A stretch of 64,000 nucleotides of DNA, from the NCBI RefSeq assembly GCF_027579695.1, contig NC_083583.1:3558542-3622541 (forward strand). The letters are read 5' to 3'. The translations under genes were made by a program, and so were the position numbers. Shown piece by piece: positions 33,340 through 41,833 of the stretch. The first letter of the stretch is position 1. Each line of letters begins with the position of its first letter. Source of the stretch: Neoarius graeffei (lineage: Eukaryota; Chordata; Actinopteri; Siluriformes; Ariidae). The notes under the pieces are model-generated. The model was not told the origin of the DNA and searched no databases. It was given only the letters and a program-made list of their open reading frames with translations.

Positions 33340-34084
33340 CACACACACACACACACACACACAAAAGAAAGCAAAAAAAAACCCCCATACCAACATGGTA
33401 TAAGACAAAATCAAATCATATATACAAATACAATACATATACAGTACATACATATACACATACCTATAACTATACACATCCATATAATTCTGCATATTAT
33501 GCTTCTATATTATATACAATTATGCATATTATAATATACAATTATGCATATATATATATATATATATATATAAATAATTGTACATAATATTTTTGTATGT
33601 ATATAAATATATATATATACACAAAAATACTAATAGTGTTCCTAATAAAGTGGCTGGTGAGTGCATGTTTCTCTGGGATTTTCAGCTTGTATTGAAATGT
33701 ATGAAGTGCGATGGCAGAATAGTTTCAGATTTCAAATACAGTGAAGCTTATTTTTACTAAATGTGTTGGTGGTCAGTTAAACACCACACAGAATCAGTTA
33801 GTTAATTAACTAATTAATTATGTCAGCTGAACTGAGCGTGAAGTCGGAAATCTGTGTCACGCGCACTTTCACAAACACCGCGTCATCAGTCAAGCTAATG
33901 CCGCTAGCCGACCCGACTTTTAGCTAATCTTAGCTAACCTTCACAGCGGGTGTGTTATTAAAGTTACTCACCCCGCGATGAGGAAAATAACCTTCAGAGG
34001 ATCTCGGGCGATGGTGAGTAAGAACAAGGCCACAGCGGGACTAAAGGCGATAAAAGTACAGCCGAAAAACACCGCCGCCGTCAT
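22169..34084 (-). CDS. aph1b: Gamma-secretase subunit Aph-1 (aph1b-like), six exons
   Basis: The product is the seven-pass scaffold of gamma-secretase, which with presenilin, nicastrin and Pen-2 cleaves Notch, APP and other membrane stubs in the ER-Golgi and endosomal membranes. Coding exons on the minus strand are 34084-33972, 28188-28018, 27925-27852, 22788-22666, 22553-22426 and 22336-22169. They total 777 nt, 258 codons plus TAA, close to the usual 257-265 aa. All internal borders are GT-AG and phases agree. The start reads MTAAVFFGCTFIAF. Exon 4 has the GLGFGLMSG glycine motif that packs TM4. Exon 5 has the two conserved histidines (IILLHMFWG and VVCSHLFVS). The end is CKDKDFLLVNHRPR. 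I favour Aph1b over Aph1a from the C-terminus. Introns are 5783, 92, 5063, 112 and 89 bp, the two long ones swollen by transposons. No disabling change was seen. Confidence 0.95.
22426..22553 (-). CDS. aph1b: aph1b exon 5
   Basis: 128 nt, acceptor CTGCAG, donor GTAAAA followed by a T-run on the plus strand. Encodes TM5-TM6 with conserved histidines and the FFESCERRRWW loop. Confidence 0.95.
22666..22788 (-). CDS. aph1b: aph1b exon 4
   Basis: 123 nt, acceptor ATTCAG, donor GTGACT. Encodes VSGLGFGLMSGAFSVVNI and HGDSQHYFISS; carries the GxxxG-type TM4 motif. Confidence 0.95.
22854..23566. other. aph1b intron 3, 5' flank of a THAP-type element
   Basis: Intronic sequence with 'gactcatgagtcagtc'-style short repeats (23140-23215) and then 'gtgcatatcatgggtaaatt', which leads into the THAP-finger exon. 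It is likely the 5' part of an ISL2EU- or P-like transposon; termini not identified. Confidence 0.35.
23567..23737 (+). CDS. THAP zinc-finger exon of a transposase relic
   Basis: A 56-codon frame, antisense to aph1b in its intron 3, starts MVTRCIVGGCSNTN and continues HRFSKD and REKWERFVRGSRK. The CxxxxC pair, the tryptophan and the H/F positions match the first half of a THAP C2CH finger, which binds DNA in P-element and ISL2EU-like transposases. The second half and catalytic domain are not seen and a TGA closes the frame. The start is chosen at the ATG just before TRC, as in THAP proteins. Not likely functional. Confidence 0.6.
   Translation: MVTRCIVGGCSNTNLGGISTHRFSKDQTMREKWERFVRGSRKLRTKQSREKDQENW
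23896..24650 (-). mobile_element. L2/Rex1-like LINE, endonuclease joined to 3' tail
   Basis: The minus strand encodes the middle of an AP-endonuclease-like domain: GKGGGLIIYVNNRWCNPGHF, SIPPREDAAAACERIHSV and FIIISGDFNHATLDSTL. Immediately afterwards, with no reverse transcriptase, comes the LINE 3' tail 'aatttccctgagggaa' and 'gggatcaataaactt'. The GDFNHA motif is part of the endonuclease active site. The same family is represented at 47400-51200. The form suggests a large internal deletion. Confidence 0.7.
25384..25482 (+). pseudogene. hAT transposase N-terminal exon remnant
   Basis: Starts MSGHKSGFQKRKENKRRVEN and runs to a plausible donor (AAG then GTAGGA). The very basic KSGxQKRKxxK start is seen in ZMYM/TTF-type hAT transposases. 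No further coding blocks follow within the element. Confidence 0.45.
25495..25590 (+). repeat. Short direct repeat
   Basis: The phrase 'ggcagcccgccgtggctgc' occurs twice about 60 bp apart, each preceded by 'ttacttttctgag'. A local duplication inside the hAT element. Confidence 0.8.
26240..26729. other. Intron 3 with fragment of unknown DNA repeat
   Basis: Includes a 26420-26600 stretch with 'atgacgtcacaaatctggct', reminiscent of short fish DNA-element fragments. No termini or frame support a call. Confidence 0.3.
26730..27347 (+). mobile_element. Internally deleted Tc1/mariner element
   Basis: Ends CAGTGCTCAGCGTAA and TTACGCTCAGCACTG are inverted, with extended similarity (aagtaacatttt / aaaatgttactt), and are flanked by TA (26728-26729, 27348-27349). 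Only the last about 45 residues of a transposase remain: VVEEWKKIDAAKCRQLVHSM and PRRLGAVIKNHGGHTKY at 26990-27115. The DDE core is deleted and other sequence (26815-26930) fills the gap. Confidence 0.9.
27350..27851. other. aph1b intron 3, no feature
   Basis: AT-rich intron sequence next to exon 3. I see no gene, repeat array or terminal repeat in it. Confidence 0.5.
27852..27925 (-). CDS. aph1b: aph1b exon 3
   Basis: 74 nt, acceptor TTTACAG, donor GTATTC. Encodes KANEGLLAISQEETMPISV and RQLAY, the TM3-TM4 loop. The donor is weaker than the others. Confidence 0.92.
28018..28188 (-). CDS. aph1b: aph1b exon 2
   Basis: 171 nt, acceptor CTTCTCAG, donor GTGAGA. Encodes AFFWLVSLLLSSLVWF and QELFRFAYYKLLK, i.e. 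TM2 and TM3. Confidence 0.95.
28225..28470 (+). repeat. Decayed Tc1-type fragment (family T)
   Basis: Begins 'actcactgagcactttatta' and later reads 'gattttaaacgtggcatggg' and 'gggattttcacacactcaa', matching the 5' part of a fish Tc1 element whose ends also occur at 32529 and 33664. Interrupted by A-runs. No frame survives. Confidence 0.55.
29299..30049. mobile_element. Nested hAT element, 751 bp, 8-bp TSD
   Basis: Starts TAGGGATGTTAACC, ends GCCATCCCTA, and is flanked by CACAGTAC on both sides (29291-29298, 30050-30057). Non-coding. Subterminal 'accggtta' and 'aaccggctaa' repeats. It carries a palindrome near its middle. Confidence 0.88.
29725..29937. repeat. Long imperfect palindrome
   Basis: Arms of about 85-90 bp around a spacer of about 35 bp. 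The left arm holds 'ctttttcacggct', 'agatccgatttttttttt' and 'ggggcgttggag', and the right arm holds their inverse. It could be a foldback MITE inserted in the 29299-30049 hAT element. Confidence 0.8.
31826..32110 (+). repeat. RTE-type LINE 3' fragment
   Basis: Contains 'cttcccattagggatctcca' and 'aaaccatctcagtctcacac' with CT-rich spacing, the pattern of the 3' part of fish RTE (Expander-like) LINEs. The coding strand of the family is probably the minus strand. Short and decayed. Confidence 0.45.
32529..33664 (-). mobile_element. Tc1-type element (family T), decayed, with microsatellites
   Basis: Ends 'cactcactggccactttaat' and 'ttcctaataaagtggctgg' are inverted. The left half retains decayed transposase-region sequence such as 'gagagcagcagtttctgaaa'. 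The right half is filled by (TA)n at 33283-33336, (CA)n at 33341-33363 and further TA runs at 33548-33575. No intact frame. Confidence 0.6.
33972..34084 (-). CDS. aph1b: aph1b exon 1
   Basis: 113 nt of coding sequence from the ATG at 34084-34082, first transmembrane segment, ending GCGGG before the donor GTGAGT. Ends with two bases of a glycine codon, completed by exon 2 (GG+A). Confidence 0.95.
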
Positions 34085-34155
34085 CGTTCACCTCAAACCC
34101 GGCCCTCTACCGGAACTACTCCAGCACCTACTTCCGGTCCGCCCATACACACTGA

Positions 34156-34195
<40 letters not shown>

Positions 34196-34200
34196 TTTTG
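34085..34200 (-). promoter_or_regulatory. aph1b: aph1b core promoter / 5' UTR
   Basis: Immediately upstream of the ATG on the minus strand are two ETS-type sites: ACTTCCGG at 34130-34137 (CCGGAAGT on the coding strand) and ACCGGAACT at 34110-34118. ETS/GABP sites near the start are usual in TATA-less housekeeping promoters. An (AT)n and T-run at 34159-34199 bounds it on the far side. The transcription start is not determined. Confidence 0.5.
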
Positions 34201-35026
34201 AAAACGACAGCTAATCAGAGTTGATAAGCATGAGAATTTAATGTATCGACTTCTCTACGAAATAAAATATAATCCTACATCCGGATTTAAAATCTAAATA
34301 ATATTCAGTTTGAGCACCAAAGTCCAGTGACGGGAAGCTGCAGAATAAGCGGAAGTGGTTTTCAAAATTAAAGTCCGCATGCTGAAGTCATCAAACCAGG
34401 AAGTGATTAATTTTAATTATTAAATGACTAGTGTATAAAAGTATGATTTCGTATAATTAGCGCGTCAGTGTTGTGTTTGTCTTGCATTAAGAGGAAATAA
34501 TATCATAGTCATTAATTTAGTTTTTTTTGTGCCGTTAAAGTTTTTTTTTTAAATTCTACTCAGTGCTATTTATACGAATTTAGTATTGTTAATACACTTA
34601 ATTCCGTTATTAACTAGTCAATAGCACCATTCTGAAACTTTTCTAAGGACCACAATGAATATAAGTATTTTACACTTTGTTGTGCTAGCCTTGGTTTAGT
34701 TTCATGTATTTAATTGTACATTAGTATTGTCCTACTTGCATGTAATTTTACCTTTATCTATCTATCCATCCATCTATCCGGCAATGTAGAGAAACAAAAA
34801 CCTCAAATTTAAAGTTTATGATCATCAGCAATGAAAGTAGAAATATTATTGTTGTTTTTTCCAAACTGATACAACAAACTATTTGTAAAGCGCATAACAA
34901 ATCAAGAGAAGGAAATGTAGCTAAGATAATCTTAGCCACAATACTGACTTTAAGTATTTCATGAAGCTGAACTAATGATAACATCCCATTTATTCAACGT
35001 CACATAATTTATTTTCAACCAAACAG
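34201..35026. other. Intergenic, AT-rich
   Basis: Upstream of aph1b. Another ETS-like 'gcggaagt' lies at about 34349. Otherwise no frame, repeat or terminal repeat that I can support. Confidence 0.4.
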
Positions 35027-35882
35027 TAGGGGAGAGTAGACACCGAGGGCCGTTAGTATTCCCATAAACTGATTTTGACCAGTCAGGTTTTAGGTTAGAT
35101 CAGAAGTTCGATTTTGGCCCTGAGAGTAACCGACTTCCTTCAGACCTGAAGCTGGACACTGCAGTAAGGTTTGTGCAGTTCAATATTTTATCAACCAAAA
35201 CTTAAAAGTATTTTTTCCTTCACCTCCATTCTATGGTGTAATGTATGCTGGTGAATTGGGGATTTGTTAGGAATTAAAGTCTAGTCTTGAGTTACCAGAT
35301 ATAGTATGATTTTATTAAACTTAAATTCTGGGGAAAAAAACATTGAAGGATTTTTTTTTTCAAAATATCCAGATGGGGAGAGTTGGGACAGTTCATCATG
35401 TTACAGGTTTGTTCTTGTGGTTTACAAATATAAAATTGTTTAAAAATGGTTGTTAAAAATATGGGCGTGTCCCTGCATGAGGATGAAGCTTATTTAATTC
35501 TTTCTTGAGAATGGAACTGTTTTGTCGAGTCAGGTTTTGGGTAAACTGACATTTTTCTATCGCTGTGCCAGCATTGTGTGTTCATACAGTTCATATGGTT
35601 CAAGTTTTGATCATAAATAAAAATTAAACATGTAGGATTAAAGCGAGGTATTTCATTTTTGTTCCATGTCTCCCCACATAATATCCCATGTCTCCCTGCA
35701 AAAAATGACAGAAAAAGTGAAGCCTGAAGGCCAGTATGTGTCACAAGCTGAGAAACTAACATTGTGCTAAGAGTGTACAGTAAATACTCTCTAATGCAAT
35801 ATTAATGTGATGCTACCTGCAAAAAATGTCACACAATCTACAAAAGCTGAAAACTCGTCCTTAGTTTCCCCACTCTCCCCTA
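35027..35882. mobile_element. TIR element with TAGGGGAGAGT ends
   Basis: Left TAGGGGAGAGTAGACA and right CCCACTCTCCCCTA are inverted. The interior repeats the theme ('gatggggagagttgggacag'). No clear target duplication and no coding frame, so superfamily unassigned. Confidence 0.55.
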
Positions 35883-36636
35883 ATGGACATTAACTTGGAT
35901 AACTACAATATACACTCACTGGCCACTTTAATAGGAACTTGTTCTTAATTCTAAAATTCTTGTTCTTGGAGGTGAAAAATATGGAGATGGAAAACATGGT
36001 CAATATGTTTTGTCCAAAAAAGAGCAAGCTTTTCTTTGTTTAAAACTCACAATCGCACAATTTCATCTTGTCTTGAGACTCACAGATAAACTGTGTAGCC
36101 AAGTATCATAAAGGAAATAACGTAGACGATGAGCAGGAAGTTGACAAAGACTATAGCTTTAAAAATAGTGTGACTTTGGAAATAGTTTATTTTTCTTTCA
36201 CACTTTTTGATAAAATTTGTCACATTATAGACATTTTGGAACATTTATTATATAGCCTACAGTATCAATATCAGTGGTGTATATACTACTACTACTACTA
36301 CTACTACTAATAATAATAATAATATTTTTGTTGAGCATTTGCTGGATCCAGTCAAAAGCAATCCTCAAATCAGCAAATTAATTTTTTTTTGTTTCTTAGG
36401 ACATGTATAAAAGTGAGAAAATTCCCACTCTATATAAATCAGTGTAAGTATTAATACTCAATCCAAAGCTAGCTAAATGTATTCCTGATTAAATCACTCA
36501 TTATTTCTTCTCAGAAACAATACAAATATGAATGATGGAGATAATTAAGCTGGAAGAATTTCTCCACTATAGAGTCAGCATCAGATAAACCCTGTCTTTA
36601 TTTATTATTATGTAGTAGTAATAATAATAATAATAA
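35883..36636. other. Intergenic or intronic, possible orphan exon
   Basis: Mostly AT-rich with (TAC)n and (TAA)n runs near 36280-36320 and 36615-36635. On the minus strand 36150-36080 reads VFVNFLLIVYVISFMILGYT and is followed by a perfect donor, GTGAGT. This could be a membrane-protein exon, but no neighbouring exon supports it. Confidence 0.25.
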
Positions 36637-36731
36637 TCACACCTTGTGTGTGAGCTCCATGACAGCAATGGTGGCCAAATATGAAGGTTCCAACAACAAC
36701 AGTGACGACGCCCCATCCTGTCAGGAACATC
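36637..36731 (-). pseudogene. slc38a8: slc38a8-like last exon, frame-shifted
   Basis: After the acceptor TTTTACAG the minus strand encodes GWGVVTVVVGTFIFG, the final transmembrane segment of SLC38A8-type transporters. The expected tail, ATIAVMELTHKV then TGA, is present but in a different frame, as if one base were gained or two lost at GGCCACC near 36675. In the uninterrupted frame the protein runs on into TAA repeats. The acceptor phase (one base completes a codon) is compatible with exon 58830-58726. Assignment is by family memory of the C-terminus. The frame problem could also be a sequencing error. Confidence 0.5.
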
Positions 36732-37680
36732 CTGTAAAAAAATAGGGGGATATTTATTAGTGACAGAAAACGTTAGACCAAAAAGTGCCCTGCTGCCAGC
36801 ACCTTATTAGTGATGGACTGTTTAACCCATAGCTGTAACCCAGGCAGGTGCTACCACTCCGGGTCAGAGCAGACCTGGGAGCAATGGTGGTTAAGGGGTA
36901 AGTCCACTTTCCCCAATACTCAAGTCCTCCTGGACTGGAGACTCACCACTGGTTTCAGTTTAAAGTCAGACCCAGGACTAATAGGTGACATTACAGGTGA
37001 TGTACAGGGTTCCCACTGGCACTCGTCACTGACAAACAATCCATCAGTGACGAAGAGAAAATTACTAGCAGTCGTCACAATGATGAATGTCATCATTATC
37101 ATAAGTCATCTTTTATAGAAATCTCTCCACAAATCCCTCCGTCTACTGAAATCCAACCCCAGTGAAGAGATGGCAGGAAGCCGGAGTGTAAACAATGAGC
37201 ATGTGCTTGTGACCAATAAAAATCAACTACACATAATGACCAAATGAGCACAAAGCTTTTGACCAATCACAGTGTGTCTTAATCGGCCTGGTATGGTGAT
37301 GTAATTATCTCTGCGTGAACCGAACAATGGCACAGTCTAAGGTGGCAATTATTTATGTATTTATTAAAAATTTTATTTATTTAATGAATTTATTTTTTGT
37401 GCAAGCTTCTTCAAGCACTGAAGATTATTTAAGGGCTGAAACAGCTATGGGGGAGGTACACTCAGAGTCCCGACCGTCCCCGAGCACATCAGGCAGTCTC
37501 AGGGATACAGGGGTCGGTTAATAAAAAAACAAAAAAAACCCCACCAAAGTGAAAGTGCTGTCAGCCGGAAAGCAACCTAAGGGAGCTCCATTTCGGGGCT
37601 GTAGCCCCTGGGTATTTTCACCCTCAAAAAAGGTAAGAGATTAATAGAAAACAACTGATGTGGAAGTCATCTGGGATTTT

Positions 37681-38474
37681 AGGCCCAATCCCAATTCTAA
37701 TTTCTACCCCTCCCCCTTCCCCTCGGCCCTTCCCCTTGAAACTGAGCTACAAGGGATAGGGCTTGAAATTCAACCCTTACGTATTGGGATAGCCCTTCAA
37801 CGATCGCATACGTCATCGCGTACCTCCGTCAGCGTTTACGTTAGCAAAACGCGACCAAATGCGTCATTGGCTGCGACCAGCCGCTACAGTCAGAGCCAGA
37901 AATCTCTGCTGGCAGGGTGTGATTTGTTAACTAACACCACTGAATGGGATATCTTTGGCGCTTCGTGCACCACATCCGACAGAATGAGGTGTCAGAACAC
38001 TCATGTAAACAATAAAAGCGAGAATAACAGAACAAAACGTACGCAGTGAAGCAACCGAAAACAATACTCACTCCCAAAGCTTTTTAGCAGCAGCTTGGAT
38101 TTCAGAAATCGCTGCTCATTCTCAGCTCGAAAGCGAATCAAGCGGCGTGTTTCCTCTGGATAACAACTTAAAACACGTAAATAATGGAGAAAATACATTT
38201 ATGACAATCTTTCGCCGCGGGAACCGCCATCTTTCTGAAATCCGCATGAAATCTCGCTGAAATCCGCATAGCATTGTGGGAAATCACTCAAACCCCTTCG
38301 TTCGGAGTCAGCTCCAGGAAAATCTCCGTTTGGAGGGGTACAGAAGCCCTCCCCCTTCCCCTACCCCTCCGCGTTAACTGGGATTGGGATACCCCTACCC
38401 CTTCACGTGAACGCGCAAAATGGAGGGGAAGGGCTAAGGGGTTGGTCCAAGGGGTGAAATGGGATTCGGCCTTT
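37681..38474. mobile_element. Harbinger-like non-autonomous element
   Basis: Ends AGGCCCAATCCCAATT and (inverted) GGGATTCGGCCT with subterminal 'cccctcccccttcccc' and 'ggaggggaagggctaagggg'. Flanked by TTT, the short T-rich duplication expected for PIF/Harbinger. The minus R2 copy reads 'gggatttgaatgctg' straight through this point. The interior has no usable transposase. Confidence 0.75.
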
Positions 38475-38691
38475 GAATGCTGTAATATAATAATGTAGGT
38501 TAGAATGCCTTTATGGTCCTAAATGAGAGAGGTGTGAGTGAGAAATTATATATTTTTATTAAACTGATGATTAATTTTACTAGTGACATTGTCAATTGAC
38601 GGGGATCGAGCCGAGAACCTCTATGTGGCGATCCCTAGTAATGACCTTGGCCGGCTAATCTCAGCAACTCAATTTCCAGAAGGAAGCAATT

Positions 38692-39618
38692 TTGATCATT
38701 ACATTGACGATGACAAGCATCAATACCCGTATCCTCCAGCTGAATGTTGAAGGACTTACAAGAACTAAAAGAGACCTTATCTGCCATCTAACGGACGAAA
38801 ACAACACCAGTATGATTCTCCTGCAAGAGACCCATGCTGACAGTGAAGACAAACTCACAATTGAAGGCTACAGTACTATAGCCTATATACTCAACAAGTA
38901 CCATGGTATCGCTACCTATGTGCATGAAGGTGTCCATGTGAACTCTATCCAAAAATCCCCAGAGGGCAGCCAAATCTAGTGGACCTGTGCCACCATCGAA
39001 AATGTATCCATAACGAACATATACAAGCCCCCGCCAAATGCAGCCAACATTCAAAGCTTACCCCCTGTAAGCACTACCACCATTGCCTGTGGGGACTTCA
39101 ACAGCAGAAACACCCTGTGGGGCTATCGGGACACTAACGAGAATGGTGAGGTAGTCACCCAGTGGGCTGAAATATCTGACCTACATTTGCTTTATGATGC
39201 TAAAGACAACAAATCGTTCTTTTAAGGCCACCACAAGGCATGGACTAATCCTGAGTTGTGCTTTGTCTCTAACTCAATAGCTCAATCCTGTGAATGGTAC
39301 GTACTGGACAAGTTCCCATGATCTGGACACTGTCCCATTGTCATTGGCACCGAAGTTGGAATGATTAACAGTCTTAGCAAAAAGAGGTGGAATTTTCATA
39401 AGGCTAACTGGAGTAAATTTGCCAGCCTTAACGACTTATCCTGCGACCTTCTGGATCCATCAGGGCCAGCCACAGACACCTACAAGGCCTTCACATCCCT
39501 GCTCTCCTCTGCTGCTAAGGCATTCATTCCCCAAGGCAGACATGACACGTATATTCCCTGCTGGGACGAAGAGTGCGAGGCAGCCTTCCAAGACTACAAC
39601 GCAGCAAGCATACAGTAG
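38692..39618 (+). pseudogene. LINE endonuclease domain (Nimb-like)
   Basis: Blocks in order: RILQLNVEGLTRTKRD, ILLQETHADSEDKL (the catalytic glutamate block), GIATYVHEGV, then after a stop NIYKPPPNA, IACGDFNSRNTLWGY, and SGHCPIVI. These are the standard APE-type endonuclease motifs. Stops at about 38978, 39224 and 39320 break it. Confidence 0.75.
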
Positions 39619-39796
39619 ATGAGAAGCCTACCAAGGGCGACCAACTAATGCATATCCTTGGAAAAAAGTGACAGGCATGGAAACTGTCACCTCAGTTGAC
39701 TTCACCCATTGAAGCCAAAAGGCATGGGCTACAATCAACCACTTTTCAGGGCACAGCAGCAAACCCAAGCCATGCCTCGTTACCACCAATTCTATT

Positions 39797-41090
39797 GTGT
39801 CGGTCCTCGTGGATAACGGCAAATGGAAGAACAAGAGCGAAGAATCCAAGCTGCACACTCATGAAGTCAACAGGAAGATCAAAGAGACCACTGCCCATCA
39901 ACCTGCCTCAACGAATCTCTCCAGACCAGTTACCCTAGAACAGCTAATGGATGCCATTCTATGCCTGAAAAAGGGCAAAGCCCCCGGCATTGACTTGGTT
40001 CATGCAGAATTCCTCTACTACCTGGGAAACCGTGCACTTGAATGGCTATGCCAGTTCCTCTCCAATTGCTTGGCCACCCTATCAATCCCTGCTGTGTGGC
40101 GGCAAGCCCAAGTGGTTGCCATTCTCAAACCCAAGAAACCAGTAGATGATCCCAAGAGCTACAGGCCAATCTCACTGCTCTGTATTATGTACAAGCTGAT
40201 GGAGAGAATAATCCTGGTGCGAATCAACGACATCACTGAAATACACCTTCCACAAGAGCAGGCTGGCTTCCGTAAAGGTAAATCTACTACGGACCAAATA
40301 GTCCATTTTGTCAACGACATTGAAGCTGCCTTCCAGAGAAAAGAAAAGGTTGGAGTAGTCTACATTGATCTGACAGCTGCATATGACACCGTATGGTACC
40401 GCGGACTTTACCTGAAGCTCTTTCAACTGATACCCGATGTGAAGCTTGTGAAGTTCATCATGCTTATGCTTCAAAACTGTTCCTTCTATGTGGTTAACTC
40501 GAGTGGCGATCAAAGTAGGAAATGGCACCTCCGAAATGGTCTGCCGCAAGGCACGGTCCTTTCCCCTATCCTCTTCAATATCTACATAGCAGACTATCCT
40601 GTCACAACGTCAACCAAGTACTTGTATGCAGAGGACAGTGCTATTGGCTATGCAGCTGAAACCTACGACGAGATCCAGTCCACCCTAGAAGCAGATGTCT
40701 CTCCTCTCTGCAACTACTTCAGCCTCTGGCACCTGAAATTAAGCGAGTCCAAAATGGTTTGCTCAATTTACCATCTAGTTAACTGACTTGCAAAAAAGGA
40801 GCTGGAGATAAAGATGCAAGACAAGAAGCTGAGGTTTGACCCACAGCCTGTATGTCTCTGTGTGACCCTAGACCACAGCCTTGCATTCAGCCCTCACCTC
40901 AAGAATGTGGCTAACAAAACCTCCAAATGTGTTAACATCATTAAGAATCTCAGTGGACTACAGTGGGGAGCCAATTTCACCACTTTACGAACATCAGTCT
41001 TCACCCTTGTATATTCTGCTGCTGAATATGCTGCAGCTGTCTGGTCCACCAGCATCAACACCAAGGCTGTCAATGTGGTTCTCAATGAAC
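39797..41090 (+). pseudogene. LINE reverse transcriptase (Nimb-like), first part
   Basis: The long frame 39797-40786 includes LKKGKAPGIDLVHAEFLYY, PKSYRPISLLCIMYKLMERI, GFRKGKSTTDQIVHFVNDIE, VVYIDLTAAYDTVW and NGLPQGTVLSPILFNIYIAD. The active site reads YLYAEDSAIG where YADD is expected, a D-to-E change in the second catalytic carboxylate. After a stop near 40783 the thumb continues (CVTLDHSLAFSPHLKNVANK) to NVVLNE, where the L2 insertion begins. Confidence 0.85.
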
Positions 41091-41233
41091 CGTTTCCAAG
41101 ATGGCGGCACGTACACACGCAGCGGCTCCTCTCTGTCCCGACAGAACGGTGTTTTTGTGTTTTTAGTGTTTTAAAACGGTGTGTATCTGTTCGTCTTTGT
41201 CGTGTCCATTAGTTTCAAGGCACACATACTCCC

Positions 41234-41789
41234 TAGCCTGGGCCCGCCCATCCTAAGTGTGACGCAACACGGGGGGCTGTTGCGAACTTAGTCTGGCAAG
41301 GCAAACTATCTCCAGCTCTTCCAAGCTCCCGAAAAATCGGGAGCCAATCAACTTTGAGCATCTCCAACGGCCCTGGGTAGAGGCGTGTTCAAGGCAGTGA
41401 CGTAGTAGAACTGCGACCGGAAGCCATAGATTGTTTACAGAATCTATGCCGGAAGCACTTCATTCACTAGAAACATTACGAACATGGAGCAGCGGCAAGC
41501 CTTTGACACAGCGGTAGATGCTGTATTGAAAGCATTCAACGGGAAGTTCTCATTGAAAACGGAGCAAAGAGCAGCCTGTTATTCAAGCAGTTTCCATCGC
41601 GTCACCTACATCAGAGGAAAGAGTGATGTGATTGGTTTAAGCTTTGTCACAGCCTTTTCTGGCTTCGACCAGTAGCAAACTGAGGCATTTCAGGGAGGCG
41701 GGTCAACCACGCGCTTTGGGAAACGGTTGGGCTTAATATCTATGCCAGACCAATGCTCGCAGAGCTTTGAAGTTGCGTTAGCCAGACTA
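41234..41789. mobile_element. Non-autonomous DNA element with 9-bp TSD
   Basis: Lies in the L2 5' UTR between two copies of CATACTCCC (41225-41233, 41790-41798). Ends TAGCCTGG and CCAGACTA are short inverted repeats. A 63-codon frame inside (MEQRQAFDTAVDAVLKAFNG, 41484-41675) recalls the N-terminus of RecQ-like helicase ORFs found in some fish repeats (FSLKTEQRA). Nine-base duplications fit Mutator, Merlin or P groups; I cannot choose. Confidence 0.7.
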
Positions 41790-41833
41790 CATACTCCCGT
41801 GAGTTTCTGCTCGACATCCGCAGAACTATATTC

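Noticed and set aside
36080-36150. Membrane exon with perfect GTGAGT donor
   Set aside because: Listed only as a possibility; no partner exon or homologue recognised and it lies beyond the slc38a8 last exon.
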